Source: Diphasiastrum complanatum (taxonomy: Eukaryota > Streptophyta > Lycopodiopsida > Lycopodiales > Lycopodiaceae). Taken from it: a stretch of 64,000 nucleotides of DNA. The notes under the pieces were generated by a model. That model was not told the origin of the DNA and searched no databases. It worked only from the letters and a program-made list of their open reading frames with translations. The stretch is taken from NCBI GenBank assembly GCA_029204225.1, contig CM055093.1, positions 5,684,933 through 5,748,932 on the forward strand. Reading direction: 5' to 3'. Within the stretch, counting starts at the first letter, position 1. The number at the start of each line of letters is the position of its first letter. Both the position numbers and the translations under genes were made by a program. Below, one piece after another: positions 35,959 through 47,296 of this stretch.

Positions 35959-36784
35959 TGTAGTGTCGTGGATCTTTCGTAGTATAGCCCTTCCTCCTGT
36001 CAACAAAGGTTAGATCACTGGATAGGTGCCTAACTATGCATAAATGCTACTTTTAGTTAATTTCCTACTTTCTCCCTTAACTCTACTCACCACTATACTA
36101 CTCCTCTTTAACTCTACTCCTCTACACTAACATTCGTCATAGTTTTGGTTGAAGGGAAGGGATGGAGAAGAAGAGATTGAGAAGAGAAGAGAAGAGAAAG
36201 AGAGAGAAAGAGAGTGAGGGTGGAGGTTAGCTCAAATGCTCCTTATGCTTGCTAATGGAAAAACATTCACTATGGCAAACAATAAAACATGAAAATAGAA
36301 AGCAATAGAAAACACAACCAAGAGCAATAGCAAGTAGTGAATAGCAAATGAGGATGCTTCTCTTCAAAAAATGATAGAGTTTCCTCCTTCTCATTAAGCA
36401 TGGAAATAGTGTACAAATGGTGCCTTTTTATAAAATGGGGAAGGCCCTTGCCTCTCAATCTTATTGGCTAATATTCACAATGATCCTAACCATTAATCTT
36501 GGACCCAACTTGATCCAAGAGTCCACAAAAAGTACATTGGAAATCACAAAATTCAGTGAGTCCCAATCTGGACCCAACTCTAAAAGTGATCTCTAAGTTA
36601 AAAAATGACATTGGGCCTTTAGTTTTATTTTAATTACAAGGCCCAAATCAAGTTTATTTTATTTACAACTTCAATTGTGTGCTCATTGGGCCATGGGCTT
36701 ATACACGCAGGATGCCATGCCCTCGCAACACATTTTATTGGAGGACTTTTTTTTATTTACACTTTGTTGGGAATACCCCCAACA
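35959..36784 (-). repeat. 5' LTR of element B (826 bp)
   Basis: On the minus strand it begins TGTTGGGGGTATTCC and ends CACTACA, with TG...CA ends. The part from 35959 to 36227 is shared with the truncated 3' LTR. Confidence 0.92.
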
Positions 36785-37240
36785 GTTGGAGGTTTATTTC
36801 GCCATGTCTCAACACATACAGATTGATTCTACTTATCACCCAGTGAAGAGACGTGTGCCTTGGGCTAACACATCAATCACTGAAGACTGCAACCTTTTTC
36901 ACATTCCATCAAGAAAGGGGTGGTCCACAAAGGTTGATCTCCAATGTAATGTGTACATTTTTTGTAAAAGATATTAAGATAGCCCTAATCCAGTGGTGGC
37001 AGAAGCATCCGAGAACTATCATATTCTCAAGCAATCTCAAAAGTACATGTTATGTGGCAAAATTGCTTTGGCAAGGTGATAATCTTTGTGTGTTGTATAA
37101 CATAAACATGCAAACTTTGTCTCCCATACACTCAAAAAATCTCACACACGACCCTTTTCCTTGTGGAATTTGTTGCTCTCTTCATCACTATCATGTCACA
37201 GTCTTGGAGCCCCCAGATTTAGTTGTGTCAAGTGCTTTGT
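36785..37240 (+). pseudogene. unrecognised ORF interrupted by element B
   Basis: A plus-strand frame containing EVYFAMSQHIQIDSTYHPV and DCNLFHIPSRKGW. If element B and one target copy are removed, the frame is continuous with the sequence left of 31948 (ending LTEPSML). This supports insertion into a formerly open region. Stops appear after about 37000. I do not recognise the protein; a QIDSTYHP phrase is faintly integrase-like. Confidence 0.3.
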
Positions 37241-38223
37241 AATGTAAAACAAAGACTCATGTGTCATCCAACTTTCAGCCATACTTCCTTCAACACGCGC
37301 TTTTTGGCAAATAAAATCTTAGGACATTCATTTAAAAAAAAAATCCATCTTGCATTCAGAGGGCCCACTAACTCCACCTCATCAACAAAGTGAACCAAAA
37401 GGTGAATTTGGATGTCCATGAATGATGGAGTCAGACATATCTCTCGGAAGCATAAACAATCTCAATAGCTTTGAGACAAATGCATCATATATCTCCTATA
37501 TTTTTTGAGAGGTATGCTTAAAGAGACTTCAGGCTTCCCATGACCCGGAAACCTAGGGAGCTGAATGAAGTGTAAACTATTGCCCCAAGTCCTTAGGCCC
37601 TCGAGGAGGTGAAAAGGAAAACCATTGAACAGCCTTCCAAAGGATAGGAGATTGGAATGCCTTGGGAGGTGGGGAAGGCACTCTTTCTGTCTATTGAGGG
37701 TAATGAACACTACTTAACTAGTGTGGAGCCTGGAGGGCTATATTTTAGGTGAGAGCTAGCTTGGGCCTTAAGCGCCGTTGGCGCGGAAAACTGTCGGACC
37801 AGTAAAGGACACCACCACCTATTCTATTATATTCTATTCTATTCCTCTTTCTTTCTTTCTAGCGTCTCTCTTTTTCTTCTCCGTGTGAATGCAAAAAGAA
37901 AGACGGAGATCTGAGATAATCTGACTTCCTCTGCAGGCCTCTGTCTTTCTCAGCCCACGAGACAGAGAGTATAGTGGAGTAATGTGTACTCTTGTAGTGT
38001 CCCGAGAGAGTGTCTGTGGGAAAAAGAGCTTGTGAAGCAAGAGCAGCAAATCGATGTGGGCAGAGCTTAGCGGGAATCAGTAGCAGAGAGAGTGAGGAAG
38101 AGAGTTCGTTTCTCTCGTTTGCGGCAAGGGCATTGTTGTGCGCTGCTGGTTGCAAAGAGAAGCAGGAATCAAAACGCGGGTTCAGTTTGAAGTATCGAAG
38201 CTTGTTTGTGTTTGGTCGTGAAG
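37241..38223 (+). promoter_or_regulatory. upstream region and probable 5' UTR of the 38.2-kb gene
   Basis: No coding signal to about 37800. A pyrimidine-rich stretch (37825-37880) resembles a plant core promoter/5' UTR region, and the next 340 bp precede the ATG with no better start in frame. The transcription start cannot be fixed from sequence. Confidence 0.35.
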
Positions 38224-38685
38224 ATGAGTATTGAAGCTCGTTACGCTTTTGATCCTCTGACTGTTCATTCTGTGGAGGATAAGATATCTAAAAAATACCG
38301 GATGATGTACATAGTTGTGCCGTGTTGGTCTCTGTTTGAGATTGGCATTTTCGCAGCTGTTGCCAGAGCATCCAGTTCCAAGTGTAGTGCTGTATGGCCT
38401 CCTTTCCTTTTGGCTCTGGGCTCAATGGTCGCAGTTCTAGCCTTAGTAGTTTCCAGCTGCAAAAGAATACGGGAACTTCGAGTGACACAAAAGAGAGTAC
38501 AAAATGGAGAAAGAGTTCTACCTGAAGATATTACTTATCTTAGTTGGAGGGTGTCCCGAAAGACTGATACTTCTCTCGTAGAGCATTTGAGCTTCACTGA
38601 TTATCTCAAGTTCATGTATGTTGCTGTACTTGGCTTGGTGGTCACATTTTACTCAGCACTTCATTTTTGTAAGTCCAAGAAGTAG
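38224..38685 (+). CDS. small membrane protein of unknown function, 153 residues
   Basis: An intact single-exon frame from ATG 38224 to TAG 38685. Three hydrophobic segments lie at about residues 27-48 (MMYIVVPCWSLFEIGIFAAV), 56-78 (VWPPFLLALGSMVAVLALVV) and 131-148 (MYVAVLGLVVTFYSALHF). Between the second and third is a basic cytosolic-type loop of about 50 residues. The C-terminus CKSKK is basic, but not a canonical dilysine retrieval signal. I do not recognise the family and assign no function. The frame being open, its codon use, the leader and a nearby AATAAA all favour a real gene. Position of the ends relative to the membrane cannot be told. Confidence 0.75.
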   Translation: MSIEARYAFDPLTVHSVEDKISKKYRMMYIVVPCWSLFEIGIFAAVARASSSKCSAVWPPFLLALGSMVAVLALVVSSCKRIRELRVTQKRVQNGERVLPEDITYLSWRVSRKTDTSLVEHLSFTDYLKFMYVAVLGLVVTFYSALHFCKSKK

Positions 38686-38950
38686 CCAGCAAACTTCGAA
38701 AGAGCTGGAAGAAGTTTAAGATGAGATCTTCTATGGTTGTAATGTAGCATTCCTTCTGGCAGAATATGTTAAAGCTTTCTTGAAGAAGAATCAAGTAGCT
38801 CTTCTTCCATGTAGTGTTGCTCACTTTTACTGAGCTTAACCGTAACTAGAAAGGCAAAGCTGTTCTTGATGCTTGGAAACACAGTTAGTGTCCCTTTCCG
38901 AAGCTCGCTATGTACGAATCCTATGTTATCTTTATGAAAATTTACAACGT

Positions 38951-38956
38951 AATAAA
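38951..38956 (+). terminator. possible polyadenylation signal of the 38.2-kb gene
   Basis: AATAAA about 265 bp after the stop codon, in an AT-rich 3' flank. It is the first such hexamer downstream. Confidence 0.5.
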
Positions 38957-38959
38957 AAT

Positions 38960-39870
38960 GCGTGAGATTTTTCTAATAAATGCATCTCAGACGTATTTTA
39001 CTGTTTATATGCTCCTAGATGATGTTCTTTTCGTCAAATAGAATCCTGAGCAATGTATTTATTTATTTATTTAGCTCAAGATCACAACGGGTTGAAGGCC
39101 ATATGTTTACGCTGATTAGTTTAGATTTGTGACATGGAAGAACTCTGCGAAGTCATGTCGTTGTTACTACTCTGCACCTTAGGCAATCCTGTGCTGCTTG
39201 CACTAACATTTCTAGGAGCCTACCAAGCTTTTCTTGAAAGCAGCTCTTCTAACTTGATGTCGTAGAACGTTACTATTGTATCCACGCCATTTGTTATTGA
39301 AATGTGGTATTTAAAGTTTCTGTTAGCCAAGATCAGTAACGAGTGCGCTTCTGATGTAAAACAGATGCACTACCGAAGTGGAGCCAACGTTATCCTGTAG
39401 AAATAGTATGTTTTTCTGATCATGCTTGTCTGTATGATAAATTTGTTCATGAAACTAGTTTGATAAGTTTTGAGATTGTAGTCTCAGATGCGACGCATGG
39501 CAATATCAGTTACGTTTCTTGGCATTTCAGCATATAGTGATAATGTAGTGAAGATAAAGCGCCAAAGAAATTAGAGTAACATAGGTGCGAAAGGACTCTT
39601 TCTGTCCAACTTTGATTTTCAGCTATGGTTGGACGCTTTCATTGGATCGTACCACTGAATATATTTCTCATGAATGCAATGATCTCGTCCTTCCTGTGTA
39701 TCTTTGAAAGCGTACATATATACACCCTTTTTCAGAAAAAAGGTAGAACAAGGCGAGATTTAACAACGCCCAAAACTTACTCGAACCACTCAAGGCTTGT
39801 GGTAACTTGTGAGACCATCTTTACTTACCATCAATGTCACTAGATATACATTATCCTTGTGTAAAGGATT
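38960..39870. other. no gene recognised
   Basis: Non-coding sequence between the membrane-protein gene and the GC-rich hairpin region. It holds only short random frames. Confidence 0.4.
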
Positions 39871-39882
39871 GTTTGTCCAAGG

Positions 39883-39960
39883 GCCTTCCATGCAGGGAGG
39901 GCCCAGGATGGGGTCCTTGCCCAGAGAATGGGGCCTGGGGCCCTGACCTGCATGGAAGGC
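39883..39960. repeat. GC-rich inverted repeat 1
   Basis: GCCTTCCATGCAGG at 39883-39896 is perfectly complementary to CCTGCATGGAAGGC at 39947-39960. The loop is 50 bp and rich in GGGCC. Confidence 0.85.
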
Positions 39961-40114
39961 TCGAGGGCCTCAAGCCTTTCATGATGGAAAGCCAGGTGAG
40001 AAGGTGGAGAAAGAATGTCCATTCGGGGGATAGAATGCACACTCTAGAATGAGAATGGCATAGTCCGGAGGAGAGAGCAAGGTGGATGCATATTATGTAC
40101 TATGGAATGGGCCG

Positions 40115-40226
40115 GGGCACAGGCCATTTTGCCCGGTAAAGATTTTCATAAATTTTTTAGGCAAGGCCCAAAGGGGACGAGCCTAAAATTTTTGGAAAGT
40201 CAAATTGGGCAAAATGGCTTGTGCCC
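40115..40226. repeat. inverted repeat 2, long hairpin
   Basis: A 20-bp arm at 40115-40134 pairs with 40207-40226 at 19 of 20 positions. Inside, aaattttttaggc and gcctaaaattttt form a second stem. The whole is about 112 bp. Confidence 0.85.
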
Positions 40227-41090
40227 ACGTTTTGAAAATGTTTACATGCTCATTATGAAACATAATGTGCAATTTTTCAAGCACTCTTGGTGCCTGACAC
40301 CTGACGTGCAGGTTGGAATGTCAACAATTTTTTTTGGAAAAACAGATGTTTATTTTGGTTTTTAATCTATTCAAAAAGTGGGCAGAATAGACATTATATT
40401 CATTACGCTCACCTCCAAAATACACGGAGAGCTAAGCACATGGCATTAAGTGCATTGAATGATGCAAATAGCTTCATTTCTCCAGTAATGGAGGGGAGGG
40501 CCCTCTTCGAGGGCGTTTTGCTCAGGAAAGGCGTCCGCCCGAGGGCCATAGCCCTTCCTAGGGCGGAATGCCCCGAGGCGGTGTCCTTGTAATTTTTGTT
40601 TTTGTTTCACCTTCCAAGTGAAAGTGCGGGTAAAAAAAGGTAAATATTTTTACGTGAACCTTTTGGGAACCTTTTGGCAACCAGAAGGTGCATGTTAAAA
40701 AAATTTGCTCCTAGAGACTTTGTTGCGGGAGTCAGCACCATTCTCTTTATTAAAAAGTTAAAACTAATATTACAGCCATTTTACTTGGTCCAAGGTCATT
40801 AGAATGATCAATTCCCAATCCTTTATATGCCTATAGAAATTTGTTTTTGTCCACATAAATTTAAATCAACTCATTAAATTGATTTGTTTATAATATGATG
40901 CTCTAAATAGTCTTTGGAACATATCATTTTTTATTTGGGCAAGTGTTAACAAAATTATGGAGTCAACCTTTTTGTATTTGAAAATGGTAAAACAATTATA
41001 AATTTATGGCTAGGTCATAAGGCCGAGCCTTTAGAATGACAATCTACTTTACATTTTTTTTATGGTTCTTTTTTATGAAGTAGCCCACAC
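40227..41090. other. GC-rich island then AT-rich sequence, no gene
   Basis: 40490-40590 has repeated GAGGGCC and GGGCGGAATGCC words, like those near 39.9 kb. The rest is AT-rich and non-coding. Confidence 0.4.
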
Positions 41091-41099
41091 AAAAAAAAT

Positions 41100-42260
41100 C
41101 TCAATATGTCACTACCGTGGTAAAACCAAAATTTTCATAGCGTGGCTTTTTAAAACTGGAATAAATTTCTCATTCTTCATTTTGCACGAGTAAAACTTTA
41201 GTACTTTGTGAAATAGCGAAAGATTTAACTATCATAGTTGGAATTGTTGATCTTAGTGGCCGTTGTTTTTTAAAGTTTGCATTTCCCAAGCTAAGCAAAC
41301 TGAGTTTTTGCTCTTCATCAAACTTATCAAAAACTTGGTACTTTGCTTGAATAATAGTTTCCAAAAAGGTAATGCTGCAAATGAATCAATAAAATGATGT
41401 TCTCTTTGAGCCTTCTCCTCTTCCAAAATAGATGTTAATTGACAAAAAGATGCAAGCTTAACTTGAGTAGAAGACACTCATTAAAAAAAGAAAAAACAAG
41501 CTTCAAAAGATGACCACGCCACAAATTTTGAGCATTGCTTTTCTCATAATAATGTAATGCCAACATCATTATTTACAATAATAACTGGTGTTGGAAACTA
41601 ATGTTGTTAATTTGTACTATGCAACGTTCCTGTTGCGTAGATATTTGAATGTAATGTATCACTTGCATCGATTTTCATGACGTAAGGTAAATTTAATCTA
41701 GATTTGCAATATGTAATACGGGAGTGGAAGCAATCAAACTTTTGAGTTTCTCAAAACATTGATTAAATTTCTCATTCTATAGACCATGTTGACTAGGTTG
41801 ATCTCTTTTTTGTTTTTTGTTAACTCTACCCTTTATCAAATTATTGAGAGATGTTGTTTTCATGGCATAATCCTCAATGAGTTTACGGAAAAGTATAGTA
41901 AATTATAGAAAAGACTTAACTTATCTGAATATTTCCAGCATTAGCCACTCAACTATTTTTACATTCATGTATATTCAACCCAAAAGGTGTTATTATATGG
42001 CCAAGACAAACAAGTTCATGTTTAAAGAAACACACTTGGTTTCCTTTGCATAAAGTTTTTTTTGTCTAGAACTTGCAAGACAGTCTTGATATTAATTGCA
42101 TGATCCTTAATGATCTTGCTATAGATAAGTATATCATCTAGAAATACTACCACAAATCTTTTCAAATATGGGCGAAACAAACATCTGCTAGAATGTCATA
42201 GGTGCATTTGTCAAAGAATCCATAATATCTGAACCTCGTCCAAAACCAACCGTGAGTGTG
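41100..42260 (-). pseudogene. old Ty3/gypsy RT remnant
   Basis: Reading the minus strand from 42260, several frames give fragments of an RT palm: a TFQQMF-like stretch, then CVFF..NELVYLG-like, then connection sequence. 41477-41170 gives open frames without clear motifs. Stops are frequent, so it is an old copy. The left flank of element C (42261-42265) lies at its end, so element C inserted beside or into it. Confidence 0.45.
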
Positions 42261-42265
42261 TAGAG

Positions 42266-43343
42266 TGTTCCATACCTATGTAACTAGCAGTACTTCAAAC
42301 CCCTATTAGTCCATTTAGTGTTGGGGGCTAAATGGCAAGGTACCCTTAGGATTAAGGGTATGAGCCCTTGGATAAGGACAGGCAAGTGACTATACCTTAG
42401 TTGGAGGTATGGAGTCACGTGACCCTTGGATAAGGGGTACCCTTAGTATTAAGGATAGGTGCCTTAGATTAAGGTACTAGTGTCCTTGGTTAAGGGTAGG
42501 TAGGTGTCTATGCCTTGGATGGAGATAAGGGACCTAGAGAGGTGTTAGAAAGTCATTGGATGCCTATTTTTCTAAACCTTGGGCCTCAACCTTGAACCAT
42601 ATCACGTTATTGTCTATGACCAAAATATACTTGCACAACTTGGGCAATGGGACCTAGTAGGAGGGCGCCCTTCTAAAATGTCCATTGAGTTCCCAACTCC
42701 CACAAGAAAGGCATTCAAAGAGTCATAGGTGATGAAAGGAGTCTCTTGACATTCCATAAGCCTATGGAGGCTCTTGGAGATTCTTTAACTCCCCTAGGCT
42801 TCTCTCTCTCTCATTGGATGAGCATGGAACTCCATAGTGCATTGGAGGGGTCCATGGGCCACCTATATGAGGGTAGTAGGGCGCCCATTGGGAGGGGGAG
42901 ATCTCTCTTGTTTGTTTTGCTAATGCTCTAGTGTTGCTAATAGTGTGTAGAGTGCTTTCTTGTGGTAGTATGCTTAAGGTTTGGATCTTGCTTATGGTAT
43001 GGGACATAAGTAGGGTTTGGATCTTGAGAATGCTAGGGAGTGTTGTGGTATGCTTGTGATTTGTTTATGGTTAGCAAGGGAGTGCTAGATAGGTCTTGCT
43101 TGGAGCTTGGATCTAGCTATGGTTGGGTGGTGAATACTTGAGGCCAGCTTGTTATCTATCTTTGTAATTAAAGAGTAGGGACACAGGTGGAGGAGAGATC
43201 CTTGGAGGCTTGCAGGTCCTTACTTGTAGGTGGAGGCATCCTAGCTTGGAGTTGGGGAGCATCTTGAAGCTTGCAGGTTGCTTGGAGGACATTTGGAGGC
43301 CCTACCTTGGATTTGGAGGACTTCCTCACCTCTACTTGTAAAA
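42266..43343 (+). repeat. 5' LTR of element C
   Basis: Starts TGTTCCATACC (TGTTACATACC in the 3' copy) and ends TGTAAAA. The two LTRs are alike throughout with scattered substitutions. Confidence 0.95.
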
Positions 43344-43344
43344 G

Positions 43345-43356
43345 TGGTATCAAAGC
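43345..43356 (+). other. primer-binding site, initiator tRNA-Met-like
   Basis: TGGTATCAAAGC differs at one position from the TGGTATCAGAGC complement of initiator tRNA-Met. Confidence 0.85.
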
Positions 43357-44189
43357 TAGACAAAGGATGGTAACCTTCTTCAAGTTCTATTAAGATCACC
43401 AACTAAATTTTTTTTGGGGAAGATTATAGGCTTTTCTAGTTGTAGGAAGCTTGTAGTTGAAGTACCCAATGAATCTAGTTCTCTTTGGAAGAGAGTAATG
43501 ATGCTTATAGAATTGTTTAGGGACTGATTTTTTTTTTATCATGTTAGAGAAGTTTTAAAATGAGCTTTGGATTTTTAAAAGTTTTGAAAAAAGATTTGTT
43601 GGATGGGTAGAGGAAGTCTTCCTCTACATACACAAACTTTTTTTTGGCAAAAAGATTGACTTTAGCTATGTGTTTTGATCAAAACTAGTGTTTTTTTTTT
43701 TTTTTTTTTGCATAAATGAAGCATTTGAAGTTCTGATTTTCATTTTGAAGTTCTGTTTTTAAGACCTGTAAATCTAAAAATCAGATCTGAAAAGTGAAGT
43801 TTTCATTCAAACTTCATTAGTTATACCTTTCTATCTCCTAGTTTCATGAAGATGGCAATGTAGGAAGGAAATGGTAGTGTAACTTTGTGCATAAAACAAG
43901 TTTTGGAGTTCTGTTTTTTGTTATTATGAAGTTCTAATTTTAGACCTGTAAATCTGAAAATCAGATCTGAAAATTGAAGTTTTCATAAAGCTTCAATAGT
44001 TATCCATTTCTAGACACTAGTTTCATGGTTTTGGAAATCTAGAATAGTGAGAAATGTGAAAACTTTGGTTGCTTTTGAAATGACAAATGGAATTGGAATT
44101 GGAATGGGAACTTTATGTAAACATTAGCTTGGATTAGTTAATTGAAGTTTACATAAAGATTTGGTTTTCATTTTTGCTTTTGATTAAGG
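43357..44189 (+). other. non-coding leader of element C with an imperfect 180-bp duplication
   Basis: A block around 43745-43880 recurs at about 43925-44060, with shared phrases such as gacctgtaaatct and aaatcagatctgaaaa. There is no gag-like frame, so the deletion begins in or before gag. Confidence 0.6.
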
Positions 44190-44948
44190 CAAAATTGGCC
44201 TATTCTCACCACAGTTCGGGAAATCAAGTCTTTCTTGGGATTTGTAGGATTTTTCCGTCGGCATATTCCCCAATTTGCTCGACTGGCATTTCTCCTTACC
44301 CAGGCCTTGAAAGACTATAAGAAGCTAAGCCGAAGGGCTAAGAGTCCACTAGTGGTGTGGACGGAGGATAGGAATAATTATTTTCAGTTGCTTAAGAAAA
44401 GTGTCACTTTGGCACCAATACTAATCATCGACGATTCTAATAAGGCTTTTGTGGTTAGGATCGATGCTAGTGATTATGCTATTGGAGCTGTTTTGATGCA
44501 GGATGGACATCCTGTGGCTTATGAAAGCAAGAAACTCAATCTTGCTCAGTCTAGGTATTGTACCTAGAAGAAGGAACTATTTGCAATTGTTCATTCTTTG
44601 AAAATTTGACGACATTATTTGTATGGAGCTAGATTTAAAGTTTTGACGAATCATCAGACTCTTCGATATTTCTATGATGCTACAGATTTAAAGGGGAGGC
44701 AAGCTAGATGGGCTGAGTTGATGCAAGTCTTTGACTTTTCTATAGGTTATTGTAAAGGAAGTCAAAATAATCTAGCGGATGCTTTGAGTCGGTTACCGGT
44801 TATTAATCAGTTGTGCTTTAGTACTGTTATAGAACCGGAGTTGTTTCAATCTCTTCAAGGACTATATGAGTCTGATCCTTTTTTTGGAAAGTATTGGCAA
44901 CAAGTACTTTTGGGAGTCGATTCAGGTTTGCAAGATTCCTCGAATTAG
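44190..44948 (+). pseudogene. RT end and RNase H of element C
   Basis: The frame begins VREIKSFLGFVGFFRRHIPQ, the RT thumb/connection. RNase H follows, with RIDASDYAIGAVLMQ, KKELFAIVHSLK after a stop, LTNHQTLRYFYD, and NNLADALSRLP. Two in-frame stops (about 44566 and 44608) break the frame. The acidic residues of RNase H are partly kept; the third is lost where Asp before HQ is Asn. Confidence 0.9.
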
Positions 44949-45998
44949 GGAAAGACTAAGATTGATTTCCTAATTCGAAACAGGATTTTGTTTCGTAAAG
45001 GAGATGTGTGTGTACCGGAGAATGACACTGTAAGGGCCCAAATCTTGCATGAGTGTTATGATAGTTCCTGCACAGGACATCCGGCTATACAAAGAACACT
45101 TGACTTAGTTCGAAGGCAATTTTGGAAAGTGAGAAAGTACATCTATGGATTTTGTGGTCGGGCTTCCACGTACAAGGAAGGGCCACGATTCAGTTTGGGT
45201 CATTGTTGACAGACTTACGAAGTTTGCTCAATTTATCCCAACGAAAACTAATGTTAAAGCTTCAAAACTAGCTCAACTATTTATTGAGAAGCATTTTCGA
45301 CTATACGGGCTGCCTTGCGATATTGTCAGTGACCGTGACCCAAAATTCAGTGAGAATTTTTGGCAAGCAGTATTTAAAAAGTTGAAAACAACTTTAAGTA
45401 TGAGTTCTACAGATCATCCGGAATCAGACGGTCAAATGGAAAGGACCAAGCAGACAATGGAGGATATGCTTCGAGCATATGTGGGCCATCGGCAGTCTGA
45501 TTGGGAACAATACCTTCCACTGGTGGAATTTGTATATAACAGTGCAAAACATTCAGCGACCGGATTCAACCCTTTCATGCTTATGTATGGTTTTCAACCT
45601 CGATCACCAATTAGTGCTGGCATGAAAAACCTACGGGTGCAAGCGCAGCTGATTTCCTTGCAGATATGCAAGAAATGTTACAGCTGGCTAAAGATAGCAT
45701 AAGAAGTGCCCAGGACAGGGCAAGGCACTGTGTTGATCTATCTCAGAAGCACAAGGTATTCATGGTCAACGACTAGGTGTATTTGAGAGTCTCTAGTCAC
45801 TCTAGGGGCTTGAAAACTATTAAGTATGCAAAGTTGGTGCCTAGGTATTGCGGTCCTTTTAAGGTTATCCAAGTGATATACAAGGTCGCATACAAACTAG
45901 AACTTCTAGCTAATGTTGGAATTCATCTTGTTTTCCACGTTAGTAAGTTGAAACCCTCATTGGGGGTTGCGGAGACCCTGGTCCCTGTGGAGATCTAG
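44940..45998 (+). pseudogene. integrase of element C
   Basis: Starts with the His/Cys finger region (HECYDSSCTGHPAIQRT), then a deletion and frame change. The core (45145-45702) has MDFVVGLPRTRKGHDSVWVI, SDRDPKFSENFW and ERTKQTMEDMLRAY, giving all three D, D, E positions. A frame change at about 45690 and a stop at about 45774 follow, then the C-terminal domain (LVPRYCGPFKVI, HLVFHVSKLKP). The core looks well kept, but the gene is not continuous. Confidence 0.92.
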
Positions 45999-46150
45999 TG
46001 GAACTTCTTCATGATAAGTCCGTGAGTGGACCACCTGAACCCGAGGCAATTGTTAATAGCCGATAGAGGACTTTACGGAGTAGAGTGCTTCAGAAATTTT
46101 TAGTCAGGTGGAGGGGCGAATCCGGAGGATACCTGGGAAAAGGAGGTTGA
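45999..46150 (+). pseudogene. chromodomain-like tail of element C
   Basis: After integrase the reading gives EAIVNSR, then TLRSRVLQKFLVRWRGE, then a short end before the polypurine tract. This matches the C-terminal chromodomain of plant chromoviruses, which guides integration by binding histones. It is broken by stops and frame changes. Confidence 0.7.
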
Positions 46151-46200
46151 TCTCTAGAAGAATTTTCCAAATTTTTTCCTACAAGAAAAAATTTAAGTTT

Positions 46201-46212
46201 AGGGGGAAGGAA
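46201..46212 (+). other. polypurine tract of element C
   Basis: AGGGGGAAGGAA directly before the TGTTACAT start of the 3' LTR. Confidence 0.92.
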
Positions 46213-47291
46213 TGTTACATACCTACGTAACTAGCAGTACTTCAGACCCCTATTAGTCCATTTAGTGTTGGGGGCTAAATGGCAAGGTACCCTTAGGATT
46301 AAGGGTATGTGCTCTTGGATAAGGACAGACAAGTGACTATACCTTAGTTGGAGGTATGGAGTCACATGACCCTGAGATAAGGGGTACCCTTAGTATTAAG
46401 GGTAGGTGTCTTATATTAAGATACTAGTGTCCTTGGTTAAGGGCAGGTAGGTGTCTATGCCTTGGATGGAGGTATGGAACCTAGAGAGGTGTTAGAAAGT
46501 CATTGGATGACTATTTTTCTAAACCTTGGGCCTCAACCTTGAACCATATCACTTTATTGGTCTAGGACCAAAGTATACTTGCACAACTTGGGCAATGGGA
46601 CCTAGTAGGAGGGGGCCCTTCTAAAGTGTCCATTGAGTTCCCAACTCCCACAAGAAAGGCATTCAAAGAGTCATAGGTTATGGAAAGAGTCTCTTGACAT
46701 TTCATAAGCCTATGGAGGCTCTTGGAGATTCTTTAACTCCCCTAGGCTTCTCTCTCTCTCATTGGATGAGCATGGAACTCCATAGTGCATTGGAGGGGTC
46801 CATGGGCCATCTACATGAGGGTAGTAGGGCGCCCATTGGGAGGGGGAGATCTCTCTTGTTTGTTTTGCTAATGCTCTAGTGTTGCTACTAGTGTGTAGAG
46901 TGCTTTCTTGTGGTAGTATGCTTAAGGTTTGGATCTTGCTTATGGTATGGGACATAAGTAGGGTTTGGATCTTGATAATGCTAGGGAGTGTTGTGGTATG
47001 CTTGTGATTTGTTTATGGTTAGCAAGGGGGTGCTAGATAGGTCTTGCTTGGAGCTTGGATCTAGCTATGATTGGGTGGTGAATACTTGAGGCCAGCTTGT
47101 TATTTATCTTTGTGTTTAAAGAGTAGGGACAGAGGTGGAGGAGAGATCCTTGGAGGCTTGCAGGTCCTTACTTGTAGGTGGAGGCATCCTAGCTTGGAGT
47201 TGGGGAGCATCTTGAAGCTTGCAGGTTGCTTGGAGGACATTTGGAGGCTCTACCTTGGATTTGGAGGACTTCCTCACCTCTACTTGTAAAA
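46213..47291 (+). repeat. 3' LTR of element C
   Basis: Nearly identical to 42266-43343 and ends TGTAAAA, then the tagag target copy. Confidence 0.95.
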
Positions 47292-47296
47292 TAGAG

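Larger units (their letters stand above)
31948..36784 (-). mobile_element. Ty3/gypsy element B, internally deleted, with target duplication
   Basis: On the minus strand: 5' LTR (36784-35959), tRNA-Asp primer site, long leader, gag fused to the end of protease, RT N-terminus, then a truncated 3' LTR (32212-31948). The flanks are gttgg (36785-36789) and gctgg (31943-31947), a 5-bp target duplication with one C/T difference. Missing parts are the gag zinc knuckles, protease active site, most of RT, RNase H, integrase and the U3 part of the 3' LTR. The element is therefore non-autonomous. Confidence 0.92.
42266..47291 (+). mobile_element. Ty3/gypsy element C, chromodomain type, internally deleted
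   Basis: Two near-identical LTRs of about 1.08 kb (42266-43343 and 46213-47291) are flanked by a perfect 5-bp target duplication, tagag (42261-42265 and 47292-47296). The primer site and polypurine tract are in place. The 2.9-kb interior has only the end of RT, RNase H, integrase with stops, and a chromodomain-like tail. Gag, protease and most of RT are gone. The high LTR similarity suggests a fairly recent insertion. Confidence 0.96.

Noticed and set aside
38206-38223. Six-codon upstream extension of the membrane-protein gene
   Set aside because: The upstream start would be TTG; the ATG at 38224 is the credible start.
42746-43383. Short ORFs duplicated at 46694-47316
   Set aside because: Identical because they lie in the two LTRs of element C; no protein signal.
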